This document shows, in pieces, positions 7,462 to 16,294 of a stretch of DNA of 64,000 nucleotides; position 1 is the stretch's first letter; each line of letters opens with the position of its first letter. A program made the position numbers and the translations under genes. Source of the DNA: Gramella sp. MAR_2010_147 (GTDB lineage Bacteria > Bacteroidota > Bacteroidia > Flavobacteriales > Flavobacteriaceae). The stretch is taken from NCBI RefSeq assembly GCF_900105135.1, contig NZ_LT629741.1, positions 1,550,001 through 1,614,000 on the forward strand, given 5' to 3'. A model generated the notes under the pieces. That model had not been told where the DNA came from. It saw only the letters and a program-made list of their open reading frames with translations, and made no database searches.

Positions 7462-10026
7462 TTGAAACGGCTTTTCGCAAAAATATTATTATTTTTTTTA
7501 ACTTCTGTCCTAATAATTAGCTGCAATGCCGTCAAAAGACTGGATGCCGATCAAAATCTGCTGGTAAAAAATGAAATTTTCAGCGATGGTGAAGAGGTAA
7601 AAGACTCCAGGATATACAGTCAACTCTATCAAGAACCAAATACAAGAATTCTCAACTTTCCATTAAGTCTTCATGTTTATAATCTTGCAAGACCAAATAT
7701 TGATAGTATTCTTTCAGAAAAATTTTTAGAGAATGAGAAAAAGCGAAGAAAACTAATTAACCTTCTCTCTAAAAAGCAATTTGACCGATACTTACGCTCG
7801 AAAGTAGAGTTCAATCAGTGGTTAAAAAGAACTGGAGAAGCTCCAGTGATTGTTAGTAAGGAAGCTACCCAAAAATCTGAAAACCGGTTAAAGTCATGGT
7901 ATTGGAATAACGGATGGTTCAATGTTGAATTAGAAAGTAAGATCATTCCTCTTGAAAATAAAGAAAAACGAGCAAGAATAGAATACTACGTAAATCCCAA
8001 CAAAGCTTATATAATAGATTCAATAAATACTGATATTACTTCTAAAGCTTTAGACTCCCTATATGAAATGCATAAGACAGAAAGCGAAATAATACCGGGT
8101 TTACAGTATAACACGCTTGACTTTAATGATGAAAGGGATCGACTTTCTCAGTTATTCAGAAATAACGGTGTCTACAATTTTGATCAGGAATATATAAGTT
8201 TTGATGCCGACACAGTAGATACTAATCATAAGGTAAATACTACCCTTATCATTAAGAATCAGAGAAATAATATTGGTGATAGCGTTTCCAGGGTTCCATT
8301 TAAAATCCACAAGATTAGTAAGGTTAATATTTTCACAGATTATTCGTATTCAATAAGAAATGAAGTAATATCAGACAGCGCGAACTATGAGGGTTACTCA
8401 CTTTACAGCTTTGACGAAATGCGTTATAAACCGGAAGCTATAGGTGATGCAGTTTTTATAAAGCCTGGAAATATTTATAAGGACACTGATAGAACCAGAA
8501 CTTATAACAGATTGAATGCCCTTAGAGTTTTTAAATATCCAGACATTCAATACACCCTAGATCCTGAAGACAGCACGGCAACAGACCTGGTAACCAATAT
8601 TTTTCTCACGCCATTGCCAAAATATTCATTGGGTTTTGATTTTGATGTTTCGCAAAGTAACATTCAGGAGTTTGGAATTGGATTCGGGGGTTCGTTTCTA
8701 ATTCGAAATATTTTTGGAGGGCTTGAAAATTTAGAGTTTTCAGGCAGGGGAAGTATTGCTTCTTCTACAGATGCCGCAGGAAGCAACAACGATAACCGAT
8801 TTTTTGATATTACAGAGGTAGGTGCGGATATGAAATTAAGTTTACCAAGAATATTTCTGCCTGTTAATACGGAAAAAATCATTCCGAAATACATGTCTCC
8901 TTTCACTAATATGAGTCTTGGATTTAGTACCCAGCGAAATATTGGATTAGATAAACAAACTTTTTCTGGCATTTTAAATTACGCCTGGAAACCCTCTAAA
9001 AAGCTTTCAAATAGCTTTGATCTTTTAAATATTCAATATGTTAGAAACTTAAATACTGAAAATTACTTTAATGTATACCGCAATTCTTTTGATGAATTAA
9101 ATAATATTGCCCAGTCCAGTAATTTTGAATTTAATAACCCATCTACAGATCCCACCCTTGAGATTCCTAATGAGGCAGATGAATTTATCAATTATGTAGT
9201 TTCTGATGATTTTCCTAATACAGGATTAACTGAAGAAGATTTCTTCAATGTGCTGGATATTTCTGAACGCAAAATAAGACTTACCGAGAACAACCTGATA
9301 TTTGCTTCAGCATTTACCTATTTATGGAATACAAGGGAGAGCCTTTACGATAAAGAATTTTCTCGTTTCCGTTTTAAAATTGAAACTGCGGGTAACGTAC
9401 TTTCAGCATTATCTGGCGTGCTTAATTATGAGAAAAATGATCAGGGAAACAACAAAGTTGTTGGAGTTGCCTATTCTCAGTACGTTAAGACTGAAATTGA
9501 TTTTATCAAGCATTGGGATTTAGGTAAAGACCGTGTATTCGCGACAAGAGCGTTTGGAGGTATCGCGATTCCTTACGGGAATTCAAATAACATTCCTATT
9601 ACAAAAACTTTTTTTGCCGGTGGACCAAATGATAATAGGGCATGGCAGGCTTATGATCTTGGTCCAGGTAGTAGCGGAAGCATACTGGAATTCAATGAAG
9701 CCAATCTAAAACTTGCTTTTAACGGGGAATATCGATTTGGATTAATTGAAGATTTTAAAGGCGCTTTATTTGTAGATGTTGGAAATATCTGGAATGTTTT
9801 AGATTCAAATACTGCAGAAGAATTTGTTTTTGAAGGTTTACAGGATTTAAAAGAACTTGCTGTAGGGAGCGGATTTGGTCTGAGATATGACTTTAATTTT
9901 TTCGTATTAAGGTTTGATGTTGGCTTTAAAACACACGATCCCGCGAAACCCGAGGGAGAACGATGGTTCCAGGAGTACAATTTTAATCATGCGGTTTACA
10001 ACGTAGGTATTAATTATCCTTTTTAA
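7462..10026 (+). CDS. tamL: Translocation and assembly module lipoprotein TamL (BamA/TamA family)
   Basis: An Omp85-superfamily outer-membrane protein of 854 residues. The N-terminus has a type II signal peptide with lipobox LIISC (Cys about 21), characteristic of Bacteroidetes TamL rather than BamA. POTRA-like segments follow, then a C-terminal 16-strand barrel domain with the FFAGGPNDNRAWQAYDLGPGS loop and an aromatic final residue (NYPF). TamL with inner-membrane TamB is proposed to help insert outer-membrane proteins. The start is a TTG at 7462: the frame has a stop at 7441 and the nearby ATG at 7458 is out of frame. TrmH is divergent; fbaA follows with its own promoter. Confidence 0.88.
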   Translation: MKRLFAKILLFFLTSVLIISCNAVKRLDADQNLLVKNEIFSDGEEVKDSRIYSQLYQEPNTRILNFPLSLHVYNLARPNIDSILSEKFLENEKKRRKLINLLSKKQFDRYLRSKVEFNQWLKRTGEAPVIVSKEATQKSENRLKSWYWNNGWFNVELESKIIPLENKEKRARIEYYVNPNKAYIIDSINTDITSKALDSLYEMHKTESEIIPGLQYNTLDFNDERDRLSQLFRNNGVYNFDQEYISFDADTVDTNHKVNTTLIIKNQRNNIGDSVSRVPFKIHKISKVNIFTDYSYSIRNEVISDSANYEGYSLYSFDEMRYKPEAIGDAVFIKPGNIYKDTDRTRTYNRLNALRVFKYPDIQYTLDPEDSTATDLVTNIFLTPLPKYSLGFDFDVSQSNIQEFGIGFGGSFLIRNIFGGLENLEFSGRGSIASSTDAAGSNNDNRFFDITEVGADMKLSLPRIFLPVNTEKIIPKYMSPFTNMSLGFSTQRNIGLDKQTFSGILNYAWKPSKKLSNSFDLLNIQYVRNLNTENYFNVYRNSFDELNNIAQSSNFEFNNPSTDPTLEIPNEADEFINYVVSDDFPNTGLTEEDFFNVLDISERKIRLTENNLIFASAFTYLWNTRESLYDKEFSRFRFKIETAGNVLSALSGVLNYEKNDQGNNKVVGVAYSQYVKTEIDFIKHWDLGKDRVFATRAFGGIAIPYGNSNNIPITKTFFAGGPNDNRAWQAYDLGPGSSGSILEFNEANLKLAFNGEYRFGLIEDFKGALFVDVGNIWNVLDSNTAEEFVFEGLQDLKELAVGSGFGLRYDFNFFVLRFDVGFKTHDPAKPEGERWFQEYNFNHAVYNVGINYPF

Positions 10027-10041
10027 GCCAGTTTATTTTCT

Positions 10042-10049
10042 TATTTTTG
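10042..10049 (+). promoter_or_regulatory. fbaA promoter -7 box
   Basis: TATTTTTG matches TAnnTTTG, 22 nt before the fbaA ATG and 15 bp after the tamL stop. Confidence 0.5.
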
Positions 10050-10071
10050 TAAGCCTAATCAATAAAAAGTT

Positions 10072-11139
10072 ATGAGTCACAATATTAAACCAGGCGTAGC
10101 CACAGGAAAAGAGGTTCAGGAAATTTTTAATTATGCAAAAAAGAAAGGTTTTGCTTTACCAGCGGTAAATGTAATTGGCTCGAGCAGTATTAATGCTGTA
10201 CTCGAGACAGCAGCTGAATTAAACTCTCCGGTCATCATTCAATTTTCTAATGGCGGAGCTCAGTTTAATGCTGGAAAAGGACTTTCAAATGACAAGGAAA
10301 AGGCTGCGATTGCCGGAGGTGTTGCCGGAGCTAAACATGTTCATGAGATGGCGAAGGTCTACGGAGCTACGGTAATTATGCATACAGATCACTGTGCAAA
10401 AAAATTACTCCCATGGATTGATGGATTGCTTGATGCAAGTGAAAAGCATTACGAGCAATTTGGAAAGCCATTATACAGCTCCCATATGATCGATCTTTCA
10501 GAAGAATCATTGGAAGAAAATATGGAGATCTGTAAGAAATATTTGAAGAGAATGTCCAAAATGGGAATGACTCTTGAAATTGAACTAGGAATTACGGGTG
10601 GTGAAGAAGATGGTGTTGACAATACCGATGTAGATTCTTCAAAATTATATACACAGCCAGAAGAAGTGGCCTACGCTTATGAAGAATTAAGTAAGGTAAG
10701 TGATCAATTTACTATTGCTGCAGCATTTGGAAACGTTCACGGTGTTTACAAACCTGGAAACGTTAAGTTAACTCCGAAAATCCTGAAGAATTCCCAGGAA
10801 TACATTACCAAGAAATACAATGTTGAAGAAAACCATATTGACTTTGTTTTTCATGGCGGAAGTGGATCTACTGTTGAAGAAATTCGTGAAGGAATTAGTT
10901 ACGGTGTAATTAAAATGAATATAGACACCGATCTTCAATATGCATTTCTGGAAGGCATTAGAGATTACATGGGTGACAAGAAAGACTATCTTGCTACTCA
11001 AATTGGAAATCCTGATGGTGAGGATGTTCCTAATAAGAAATATTATGATCCTCGTAAATGGCTTCGTGAAGGAGAGCTTACATTCAAAACTCGTCTTAAG
11101 AAAGCATTTGAGGACTTAAACAATGTTAATACATTATAA
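10072..11139 (+). CDS. fbaA: Class II fructose-bisphosphate aldolase
   Basis: Zinc-dependent aldolase cleaving fructose 1,6-bisphosphate to glyceraldehyde-3-phosphate and dihydroxyacetone phosphate, acting in glycolysis and gluconeogenesis. The 355-residue length and sequence fit the E. coli-type class IIA enzymes. Visible elements are the catalytic/zinc motif MHTDHCAKK, the GITGGEEDGVDN zinc-ligand segment, the zinc histidine in AAFGNVHGVYKPGN, and the phosphate-binding FHGGSGS and MNIDTDLQ motifs. It is monocistronic by layout, with a -7 box at 10042 and a terminator at 11148. Confidence 0.96.
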   Translation: MSHNIKPGVATGKEVQEIFNYAKKKGFALPAVNVIGSSSINAVLETAAELNSPVIIQFSNGGAQFNAGKGLSNDKEKAAIAGGVAGAKHVHEMAKVYGATVIMHTDHCAKKLLPWIDGLLDASEKHYEQFGKPLYSSHMIDLSEESLEENMEICKKYLKRMSKMGMTLEIELGITGGEEDGVDNTDVDSSKLYTQPEEVAYAYEELSKVSDQFTIAAAFGNVHGVYKPGNVKLTPKILKNSQEYITKKYNVEENHIDFVFHGGSGSTVEEIREGISYGVIKMNIDTDLQYAFLEGIRDYMGDKKDYLATQIGNPDGEDVPNKKYYDPRKWLREGELTFKTRLKKAFEDLNNVNTL

Positions 11140-11147
11140 AACAAACT

Positions 11148-11176
11148 AACAGCCTTTTTATTAAGAGGCTGTTTTT
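11148..11176 (+). terminator. Intrinsic terminator after fbaA
   Basis: AACAGCC (11148-11154) pairs with GGCTGTT (11167-11173) across an A/T-rich loop and is followed by a T run. Confidence 0.8.
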
Positions 11177-11219
11177 TATTGCCATAAAATTGAGAATCGG
11201 CAGTTAAAAATTGAACGAA

Positions 11220-12077
11220 ATGGCTTGGTTTAAAAGAACACAAAAAGGAATCCAGACACCTACAGAACATAAAAAAGATGTCCCTAAAGGCTTATGGTAT
11301 AAATCCCCTACAGGAAAGATTGTTGATGCTGAACAATTAGAAAGTAATTTTTATGTAAGTCCGGAGGATGGATACCATGTAAGAATTGGAAGCAATGAAT
11401 ATTTCAAGATCCTTTTTGATGACAACAAATACAAGGAGCTTGACAAAGGCATGACCTCAAAAGATCCTCTGGATTTTGAGGACACTAAGAAATATACTGA
11501 TAGATTAAAAGCTGCCCAGGAAAAAACAGGTTTGAAAGATGCTGTTCGTTGTGCCGTAGGTAAATCTAAAGGTAAAGATTTAGTAATCGCCTGCATGGAT
11601 TTTAAATTTGTTGGCGGAAGTATGGGATCTGTTGTTGGCGAAAAAATTGCCCGTGCTGCAGATTATGCACTCAAAAACAAGCTTCCATTCATGATCATCT
11701 CTAAATCTGGAGGAGCAAGAATGCAGGAAGCAGCGCTTTCTTTGATGCAGCTTGCTAAAACCTCAGTAAAACTAGCTCAGCTGGCAGATGCTAAAATACC
11801 GTACATTTCTTTAGCTACAGATCCAACTACAGGTGGAACAACCGCATCTTTTGCTATGTTGGGAGATATCAACATCTCTGAACCAGGAGCTTTGATTGGT
11901 TTCGCAGGCCCTCGTGTTGTAAAAGACACTACAGGAAAAGATCTCCCAAAAGATTTTCAAACCTCAGAATTCTTAAAAGAAAAAGGCTTTTTAGATTTCA
12001 TCACGAAGCGATCTGAATTGAAGGACAAAATAAACCTTTACCTCGATCTTATTCAAAATCAACCGGTAAGAGCTTAG
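11220..12077 (+). CDS. accD: Acetyl-CoA carboxylase carboxyltransferase subunit beta
   Basis: AccD with AccA transfers the carboxyl group from biotin to acetyl-CoA to give malonyl-CoA for fatty-acid synthesis. The 285-residue protein has the crotonase-like carboxyltransferase core: [37 protein letters not shown] and GFAGPRVV. The start at ATG 11220 gives the usual MAWFKR N-terminus; an in-frame TTG at 11211 is less likely. The N-terminal zinc-ribbon region (about residues 25-55) keeps its spacing, but the four cysteines found in E. coli AccD are absent (LWYKSPTGK and YVSPEDGYH). A weak -7-like TAAAATTG lies at 11185. accA is not in the window. Confidence 0.93.
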   Translation: MAWFKRTQKGIQTPTEHKKDVPKGLWYKSPTGKIVDAEQLESNFYVSPEDGYHVRIGSNEYFKILFDDNKYKELDKGMTSKDPLDFEDTKKYTDRLKAAQEKTGLKDAVRCAVGKSKGKDLVIACMDFKFVGGSMGSVVGEKIARAADYALKNKLPFMIISKSGGARMQEAALSLMQLAKTSVKLAQLADAKIPYISLATDPTTGGTTASFAMLGDINISEPGALIGFAGPRVVKDTTGKDLPKDFQTSEFLKEKGFLDFITKRSELKDKINLYLDLIQNQPVRA

Positions 12078-12128
12078 AAGCACTTAAATAAAAATTTAGG
12101 TTTAGATAGGTAATTTTTAAATTAATAG

Positions 12129-12136
12129 TATCTTTG
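12129..12136 (+). promoter_or_regulatory. rpsO promoter -7 box
   Basis: TATCTTTG matches TAnnTTTG. The predicted leader is about 45 nt and contains a hairpin GACAG-AAAAA-CTGTC (12143-12157). Confidence 0.55.
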
Positions 12137-12188
12137 CCGCCTGACAGAAAAACTGTCCATACATAAAAATCATTTAAATAATATTGGA

Positions 12189-12458
12189 ATGTATTTAGCA
12201 AAAGAGAAAAAAGAAGAGATCTTCGCAAAGCACGGTAAAGGAAAGAACGATACCGGGTCTGCTGAAGGACAGATCGCATTGTTCACTCACAGAATTGCTC
12301 ACCTATCAGAACACCTGAAAACAAATCGTAAAGATTATAACACAGAACGTTCTCTTGTAAGATTGGTTGGTAAAAGGAGAAGTCTGCTAGACTACTTGAT
12401 GAAAAAAGATATCATGAGGTATCGTGCCATTGTGAAGGAACTAGGATTAAGAAAATAA
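12189..12458 (+). CDS. rpsO: 30S ribosomal protein S15
   Basis: S15, a primary binder of the 16S rRNA central domain. The 89-residue length is standard. The family signature is clear: NDTGSAEGQIALFTHRIAHLSEHL, then the DYNTERSLVRLVGKRRSLLDYL helix and the RYRAIVKELGLRK end. It lies in front of pnp, as in many bacteria, but here a strong terminator (12465-12488) and a separate long pnp leader intervene. The 5' leader hairpin at 12143-12157 may be an autoregulatory S15 site; that is inference. Confidence 0.97.
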   Translation: MYLAKEKKEEIFAKHGKGKNDTGSAEGQIALFTHRIAHLSEHLKTNRKDYNTERSLVRLVGKRRSLLDYLMKKDIMRYRAIVKELGLRK

Positions 12459-12464
12459 TTTTCA

Positions 12465-12488
12465 GGGGGCTTTGTGCCCCCTTTTTTT
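12465..12488 (+). terminator. Intrinsic terminator after rpsO
   Basis: GGGGGC (12465-12470), loop TTTGT, GCCCCC (12476-12481), then seven T; it starts 7 bp after the stop codon. Confidence 0.95.
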
Positions 12489-12558
12489 ATATATTAGATT
12501 GGCCTGGTTAAAATTCAGGTTTTAAAAAAATTGTCGCCCAGAGGGGTAGTTTTTCATT

Positions 12559-12610
12559 GGTCTACAACAACTACACACAACACAACCCGGCCGTCCGGAT
12601 GGCGGAGACC
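12559..12610 (+). promoter_or_regulatory. Structured pnp leader (candidate)
   Basis: In the 209-bp gap before pnp, GGTCT (12559-12563) pairs with AGACC (12606-12610), enclosing a C/A-rich unpaired stretch and the hairpin GCCGT-CCGG-ATGGC (12590-12603, one G-U pair). The GC-rich block stands out from its A/T-rich surroundings. PNPase mRNA leaders are autoregulated by processing in enterobacteria; a similar role here is inference. Confidence 0.35.
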
Positions 12611-12667
12611 TTTGTTTAACAAAATGATCTGGTTGAAGTTATTCAGATCAAGAATTCAAAAATTATT

Positions 12668-14917
12668 ATGATTCCAAAAACATTTAAAGAGGTTATCGAT
12701 TTAGGAGATGGTAGAACCATTTCTCTCGAAACCGGAAAACTGGCAAAACAGGCTCACGGGTCGGTTGTTGTTCAAATGGGTAACGCCATGTTACTTTGTA
12801 CGGTAGTATCTTCATACAAGCCTACAACAATGGATTTCTTTCCATTAACATTAGATTACCGTGAAAAATTTGCTGCGGCAGGTCTTTTCCCTGGAGGTTA
12901 CTTCAAAAGAGAAGCAAGACCAAGTAGCGAAGAAATTCTGGTAATGCGATTAGTAGACCGCGTATTGCGTCCACTATTCCCAAAAGATTATAAGTTCGAA
13001 ACTCAGGTAATGATCCAGCTAATGTCGCATGATGACGATGTTATGCCAGATGCATTAGCAGGTTTAGCCGCATCAGCCGCTATTCAGTTATCTGATATTC
13101 CTTTTGAAACTCCTATTTCTGAAGCTAGAGTAGCCAGAATTAATGGAGAATTTGTACTAAACCCAAGCAGAGAGAAACTTGCTGAAGCAGACATGGATAT
13201 CATGGTTGGAGCTTCTGCAGATTCTGTAATGATGGTTGAAGGACAATTTGACGAATGTTCTGAAGAAGAAATGGCTGAAGCAATTAAATTTGCTCATGAA
13301 GCTATTAAAGTTCAGTGTGAAGCTCAGGTAAAACTTGCTGAAGCTTTCGGAAAAAAAGAAACCCGCGAGTATGAAGTAGCAGCAACTGATGAGGCTATCG
13401 AGAAGAAAATTCTTGATGCCACTTACCAAAAATCATATGATATCGCAAAAAGCGGTACCAGCAAAAAAGAAAGAAGTGCAGCTTTTTCTGAATTAAAAGA
13501 GGAAGTAAAGGCTATGTTCTCGGAAGAGGAATTGGAAGAAAAAGGAAAGATGATTTCCGGATACTTCAACGATGCGCAGAAAAAGGCTGTTCGTGATCTA
13601 ACACTTAAAGAAGGAATTAGACTTGATGGTAGAAAGACAGATGAAATCAGACCTATCTGGTGTGAGGTAGATTACCTTCCTTCAACTCATGGATCGGCCA
13701 TCTTTACTCGTGGAGAAACTCAGGCATTAGCAACAGTGACTTTGGGTACTTCAAGAGAAGCGAACCAGGTAGATCTTCCAACGCAACAGGGTGAAGAAAC
13801 TTTTTACTTACATTATAACTTCCCTCCTTTCTCAACCGGAGAAGCTTACCCAATTAGAGGTACTTCAAGAAGAGAGATCGGGCATGGTAACCTTGCTCAA
13901 AGAGCACTTAAGGGAATGATCCCTGCAGATTGTCCTTATACAGTACGTGTAGTATCTGAAGTTCTGGAATCTAACGGTTCTTCTTCTATGGCTACAGTTT
14001 GTGCAGGAACAATGTCCCTTATGGATGCAGGTGTTAAGCTTAAAAAGCCAGTTTCTGGTATTGCTATGGGATTAATTTCTGAAGGTGACGACTACGCAGT
14101 ACTTTCTGATATTCTTGGAGACGAAGATCACCTAGGTGATATGGACTTTAAAGTAACAGGAACCGAAGATGGTATCACTGCCTGCCAGATGGACATCAAG
14201 GTTAAAGGACTTTCTTACGAGATCCTTGTGGCTGCATTAAAACAAGCACGTGAAGGCAGACTTCATATTCTTGAAAAACTTACTGAAACAATTCCTACCT
14301 CAAATGAGAATGTAAAAGCTCATTCTCCTAAGATCATCACCAGAAGAATTCCTAACGAATTTATTGGTGCCTTAATTGGACCTGGAGGAAAAGTTATTCA
14401 GGAACTTCAAAAAGAAACCAAAACTGAGATCGTGATCAATGAAGATCCTGTTACAGAAGAGGGTATTGTTGAAATTCTTGGAACTCAGCAGGAAGGAATT
14501 GATAAAGTTCTTGCGAAGATAGACTCGATTACATTTAAGCCTGAAAAAGGAAGCGTATACGAAGTGAAGGTGATCAAGATCCTTGATTTTGGTGCTGTAG
14601 TAGAATATCTGGATGCTCCAGGTAACGAAGTTTTACTTCACATTTCTGAACTTGCATGGGAACGTACCAACGATGTAAACGACGTTCTTAACATGGGAGA
14701 TAAACTGGACGTAAAATACTTTGGTTTGGATCCTAAAACCAGAAAAGATAAGGTTTCTAGAAAAGCTTTAATGCCAAAACCTGAAGGTTATAAGGAGAGA
14801 GCTCCAAGAAACGATAATCGCGACAGTCGTGGTTCCCGTGATAATCGCGGTGGCAGAGATAATCGTAACCGTGATAATCGTCGTGACGATAGAAAACCAA
14901 GAGAAGATAAAGAGTAA
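12668..14917 (+). CDS. pnp: Polynucleotide phosphorylase
   Basis: PNPase degrades RNA 3' to 5' by phosphorolysis and is a core mRNA-decay and RNA-quality enzyme. The 749 residues show two RNase PH domains separated by the helical linker, with [21 protein letters not shown] in the first and the [14 protein letters not shown] and [11 protein letters not shown] motifs in the second. A KH domain ([14 protein letters not shown], about residue 570 on) and an S1 domain (about 635-700) follow. The C-terminus ends in a low-complexity Arg/Asp/Asn/Gly tail of about 40 residues, likely disordered and RNA-binding. It has a structured leader upstream and a terminator downstream. Confidence 0.97.
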   Translation: MIPKTFKEVIDLGDGRTISLETGKLAKQAHGSVVVQMGNAMLLCTVVSSYKPTTMDFFPLTLDYREKFAAAGLFPGGYFKREARPSSEEILVMRLVDRVLRPLFPKDYKFETQVMIQLMSHDDDVMPDALAGLAASAAIQLSDIPFETPISEARVARINGEFVLNPSREKLAEADMDIMVGASADSVMMVEGQFDECSEEEMAEAIKFAHEAIKVQCEAQVKLAEAFGKKETREYEVAATDEAIEKKILDATYQKSYDIAKSGTSKKERSAAFSELKEEVKAMFSEEELEEKGKMISGYFNDAQKKAVRDLTLKEGIRLDGRKTDEIRPIWCEVDYLPSTHGSAIFTRGETQALATVTLGTSREANQVDLPTQQGEETFYLHYNFPPFSTGEAYPIRGTSRREIGHGNLAQRALKGMIPADCPYTVRVVSEVLESNGSSSMATVCAGTMSLMDAGVKLKKPVSGIAMGLISEGDDYAVLSDILGDEDHLGDMDFKVTGTEDGITACQMDIKVKGLSYEILVAALKQAREGRLHILEKLTETIPTSNENVKAHSPKIITRRIPNEFIGALIGPGGKVIQELQKETKTEIVINEDPVTEEGIVEILGTQQEGIDKVLAKIDSITFKPEKGSVYEVKVIKILDFGAVVEYLDAPGNEVLLHISELAWERTNDVNDVLNMGDKLDVKYFGLDPKTRKDKVSRKALMPKPEGYKERAPRNDNRDSRGSRDNRGGRDNRNRDNRRDDRKPREDKE

Positions 14918-14940
14918 TTTTCTCCTGAATAAATTTGAAA

Positions 14941-14964
14941 AGCCCGACTTGTTCGGGCTTTTTT
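14941..14964 (+). terminator. Intrinsic terminator after pnp
   Basis: AGCCCGA (14941-14947), loop CTTGT, TCGGGCT (14953-14959), then T5. Confidence 0.92.
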
Positions 14965-15045
14965 ATTTTTATTTATTTCCTGAAATTTTGAATACTTCTT
15001 TACGACTATCTTTAAAAATTTGATTTTTATTAAATCTGTTTTTTT

Positions 15046-15130
15046 GCGTTAGGGATTGCAGCGGAAAGCCTACAGCGACTATAAGGAGCGAAGACTTGAA
15101 GCGTAAAGCCCGGCGCGAAGCGCAACGCCC
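15046..15130. ncRNA. Structured GC-rich intergenic element (candidate flavobacterial RNA/repeat)
   Basis: An 85-bp GC-rich island in an otherwise A/T-rich 310-bp gap between pnp and rpoD. Ends GCGTT (15046-15050) and AACGC (15124-15128) pair. Inside is a near-direct repeat of 15 nt (15056-15070 and 15096-15110; TTGnAGCGnAAAGCC, two mismatches), and GCGC-GAA-GCGC forms a tight terminal hairpin at 15113-15123. I recall similar GCGTTAGGGATTG...AACGCCC blocks in many flavobacterial genomes, and the Flavo-1 RNA motif is the family to test. Strand and function are unknown. The rest of the gap (15131-15227) shows no clear promoter; a TAATTTTTG resembles a -7 box with one extra base. Confidence 0.55.
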
Positions 15131-15227
15131 AAATAAAATAAAAATTAATTTTTGTAACATTAAGAGTACTTCTTACGTATAACTATGTACAAGAGCTATG
15201 CACAATTAAAATCCAAGTAGAAGATAG

Positions 15228-16091
15228 ATGAGACAACTGAAGATTACGAAGCAGGTTACCAATCGTGAAACCGCTTCGTTAGACAAGTATTTGCAAGAAA
15301 TTGGAAAAGTAGACCTGATCACCGCTGATGAAGAGGTAGAATTGGCACAAAGAATTAAAGCGGGTGATAACCGTGCATTAGAGAAACTTACTAAAGCGAA
15401 CCTTCGTTTTGTGGTTTCTGTAGCAAAACAGTATCAAAATCAGGGATTAACCCTTCCTGACCTTATTAATGAAGGAAATTTAGGGCTTATTAAAGCTGCG
15501 AAACGTTTCGACGAAACCCGTGGTTTTAAATTTATATCCTATGCTGTATGGTGGATTCGTCAAAGTATCCTACAGGCATTGGCAGAACAGTCAAGAATTG
15601 TTCGTTTACCATTGAACAAAATTGGTTCAATAAATAAGATTAATAAGACTTTTGCCTTTTTAGAGCAGTCACATGAGCGTCCGCCAAGTGCTGAAGAAAT
15701 TGCGAAAGAACTTGACATGACTATTAATGACGTTAAGGAATCTATGAAGAATTCCGGGCGTCACGTATCTATGGATGCTCCATTGGTAGAAGGAGAAGAT
15801 TCAAACCTTTACGATGTACTTCGTTCTGGTGAATCACCTAATCCAGATAAGGAGTTATTGCACGAATCTCTAAGAACTGAGATTGAGCGTGCATTAGAAA
15901 CTCTTACTCCGCGTGAAGCTGATGTGATCAGACTTTACTTTGGACTGGGAGATCAACATCCAATGACATTGGAAGAAATTGGCGAGACTTTTGATCTTAC
16001 AAGAGAAAGAGTACGCCAAATTAAAGAAAAAGCCATTAGAAGATTAAAGCATACGTCTAGAAGTAAAATTTTAAAAACGTATCTTGGCTAG
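15228..16091 (+). CDS. rpoD: Primary RNA polymerase sigma factor RpoD/SigA
   Basis: A 287-residue group 1-type sigma-70 factor; the short length without a large region 1.1 is typical of Bacteroidetes primary sigma factors. Region 1.2 is [17 protein letters not shown], region 2 runs [17 protein letters not shown] to the WWIRQSI segment, region 3 follows, and region 4 is [15 protein letters not shown] to the helix-turn-helix [26 protein letters not shown]. This is the factor expected to read the TTTG/TAnnTTTG promoters seen through the window. Flanking non-coding DNA is unusually structured: the element at 15046 upstream and twin hairpins downstream. Confidence 0.96.
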   Translation: MRQLKITKQVTNRETASLDKYLQEIGKVDLITADEEVELAQRIKAGDNRALEKLTKANLRFVVSVAKQYQNQGLTLPDLINEGNLGLIKAAKRFDETRGFKFISYAVWWIRQSILQALAEQSRIVRLPLNKIGSINKINKTFAFLEQSHERPPSAEEIAKELDMTINDVKESMKNSGRHVSMDAPLVEGEDSNLYDVLRSGESPNPDKELLHESLRTEIERALETLTPREADVIRLYFGLGDQHPMTLEEIGETFDLTRERVRQIKEKAIRRLKHTSRSKILKTYLG

Positions 16092-16118
16092 GATATTTAA
16101 AGCAACAACAGTTTAGTG

Positions 16119-16136
16119 ATGGGAGTGATGACCCAT
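16119..16136 (+). other. Hairpin 1 with loop AGTGATGA
   Basis: ATGGG (16119-16123) and CCCAT (16132-16136) enclose the octamer AGTGATGA, 28 bp after the rpoD stop. The loop is identical to that of the terminator hairpin 35 bp downstream. A further AGTGATG copy starts at 16115, overlapping the 5' arm. Confidence 0.6.
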
Positions 16137-16171
16137 TATGAAAATAACTGTTCGTTTTTTGATTGATGAAG

Positions 16172-16198
16172 ACCCCGGAGTGATGACCGGGGTTTTTT
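16172..16198 (+). terminator. Intrinsic terminator after rpoD, hairpin 2 with loop AGTGATGA
   Basis: ACCCCGG (16172-16178) pairs with CCGGGGT (16187-16193) around loop AGTGATGA, followed by a T6 tract. It repeats the loop of the hairpin at 16119-16136 on a different stem. Confidence 0.88.
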
Positions 16199-16294
16199 CT
16201 TTTTATTCGTGAACAAAAATTGACATTTTAACATCAAGTTCTTTATTTTTATACAAAACCCTAAATATTTTTAGACGAAACAACTTATCTGTTT

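Noticed and set aside
7425..7535. N-terminal extension of the TrmH-family gene
   Set aside because: It would overlap the tamL promoter and start on the other strand, and the residues do not resemble the family; ATG 7424 is preferred.
14829..15023. Plus-strand reading frame over the pnp tail
   Set aside because: It is an out-of-frame echo of the Arg/Asp-rich PNPase tail and crosses the pnp terminator.
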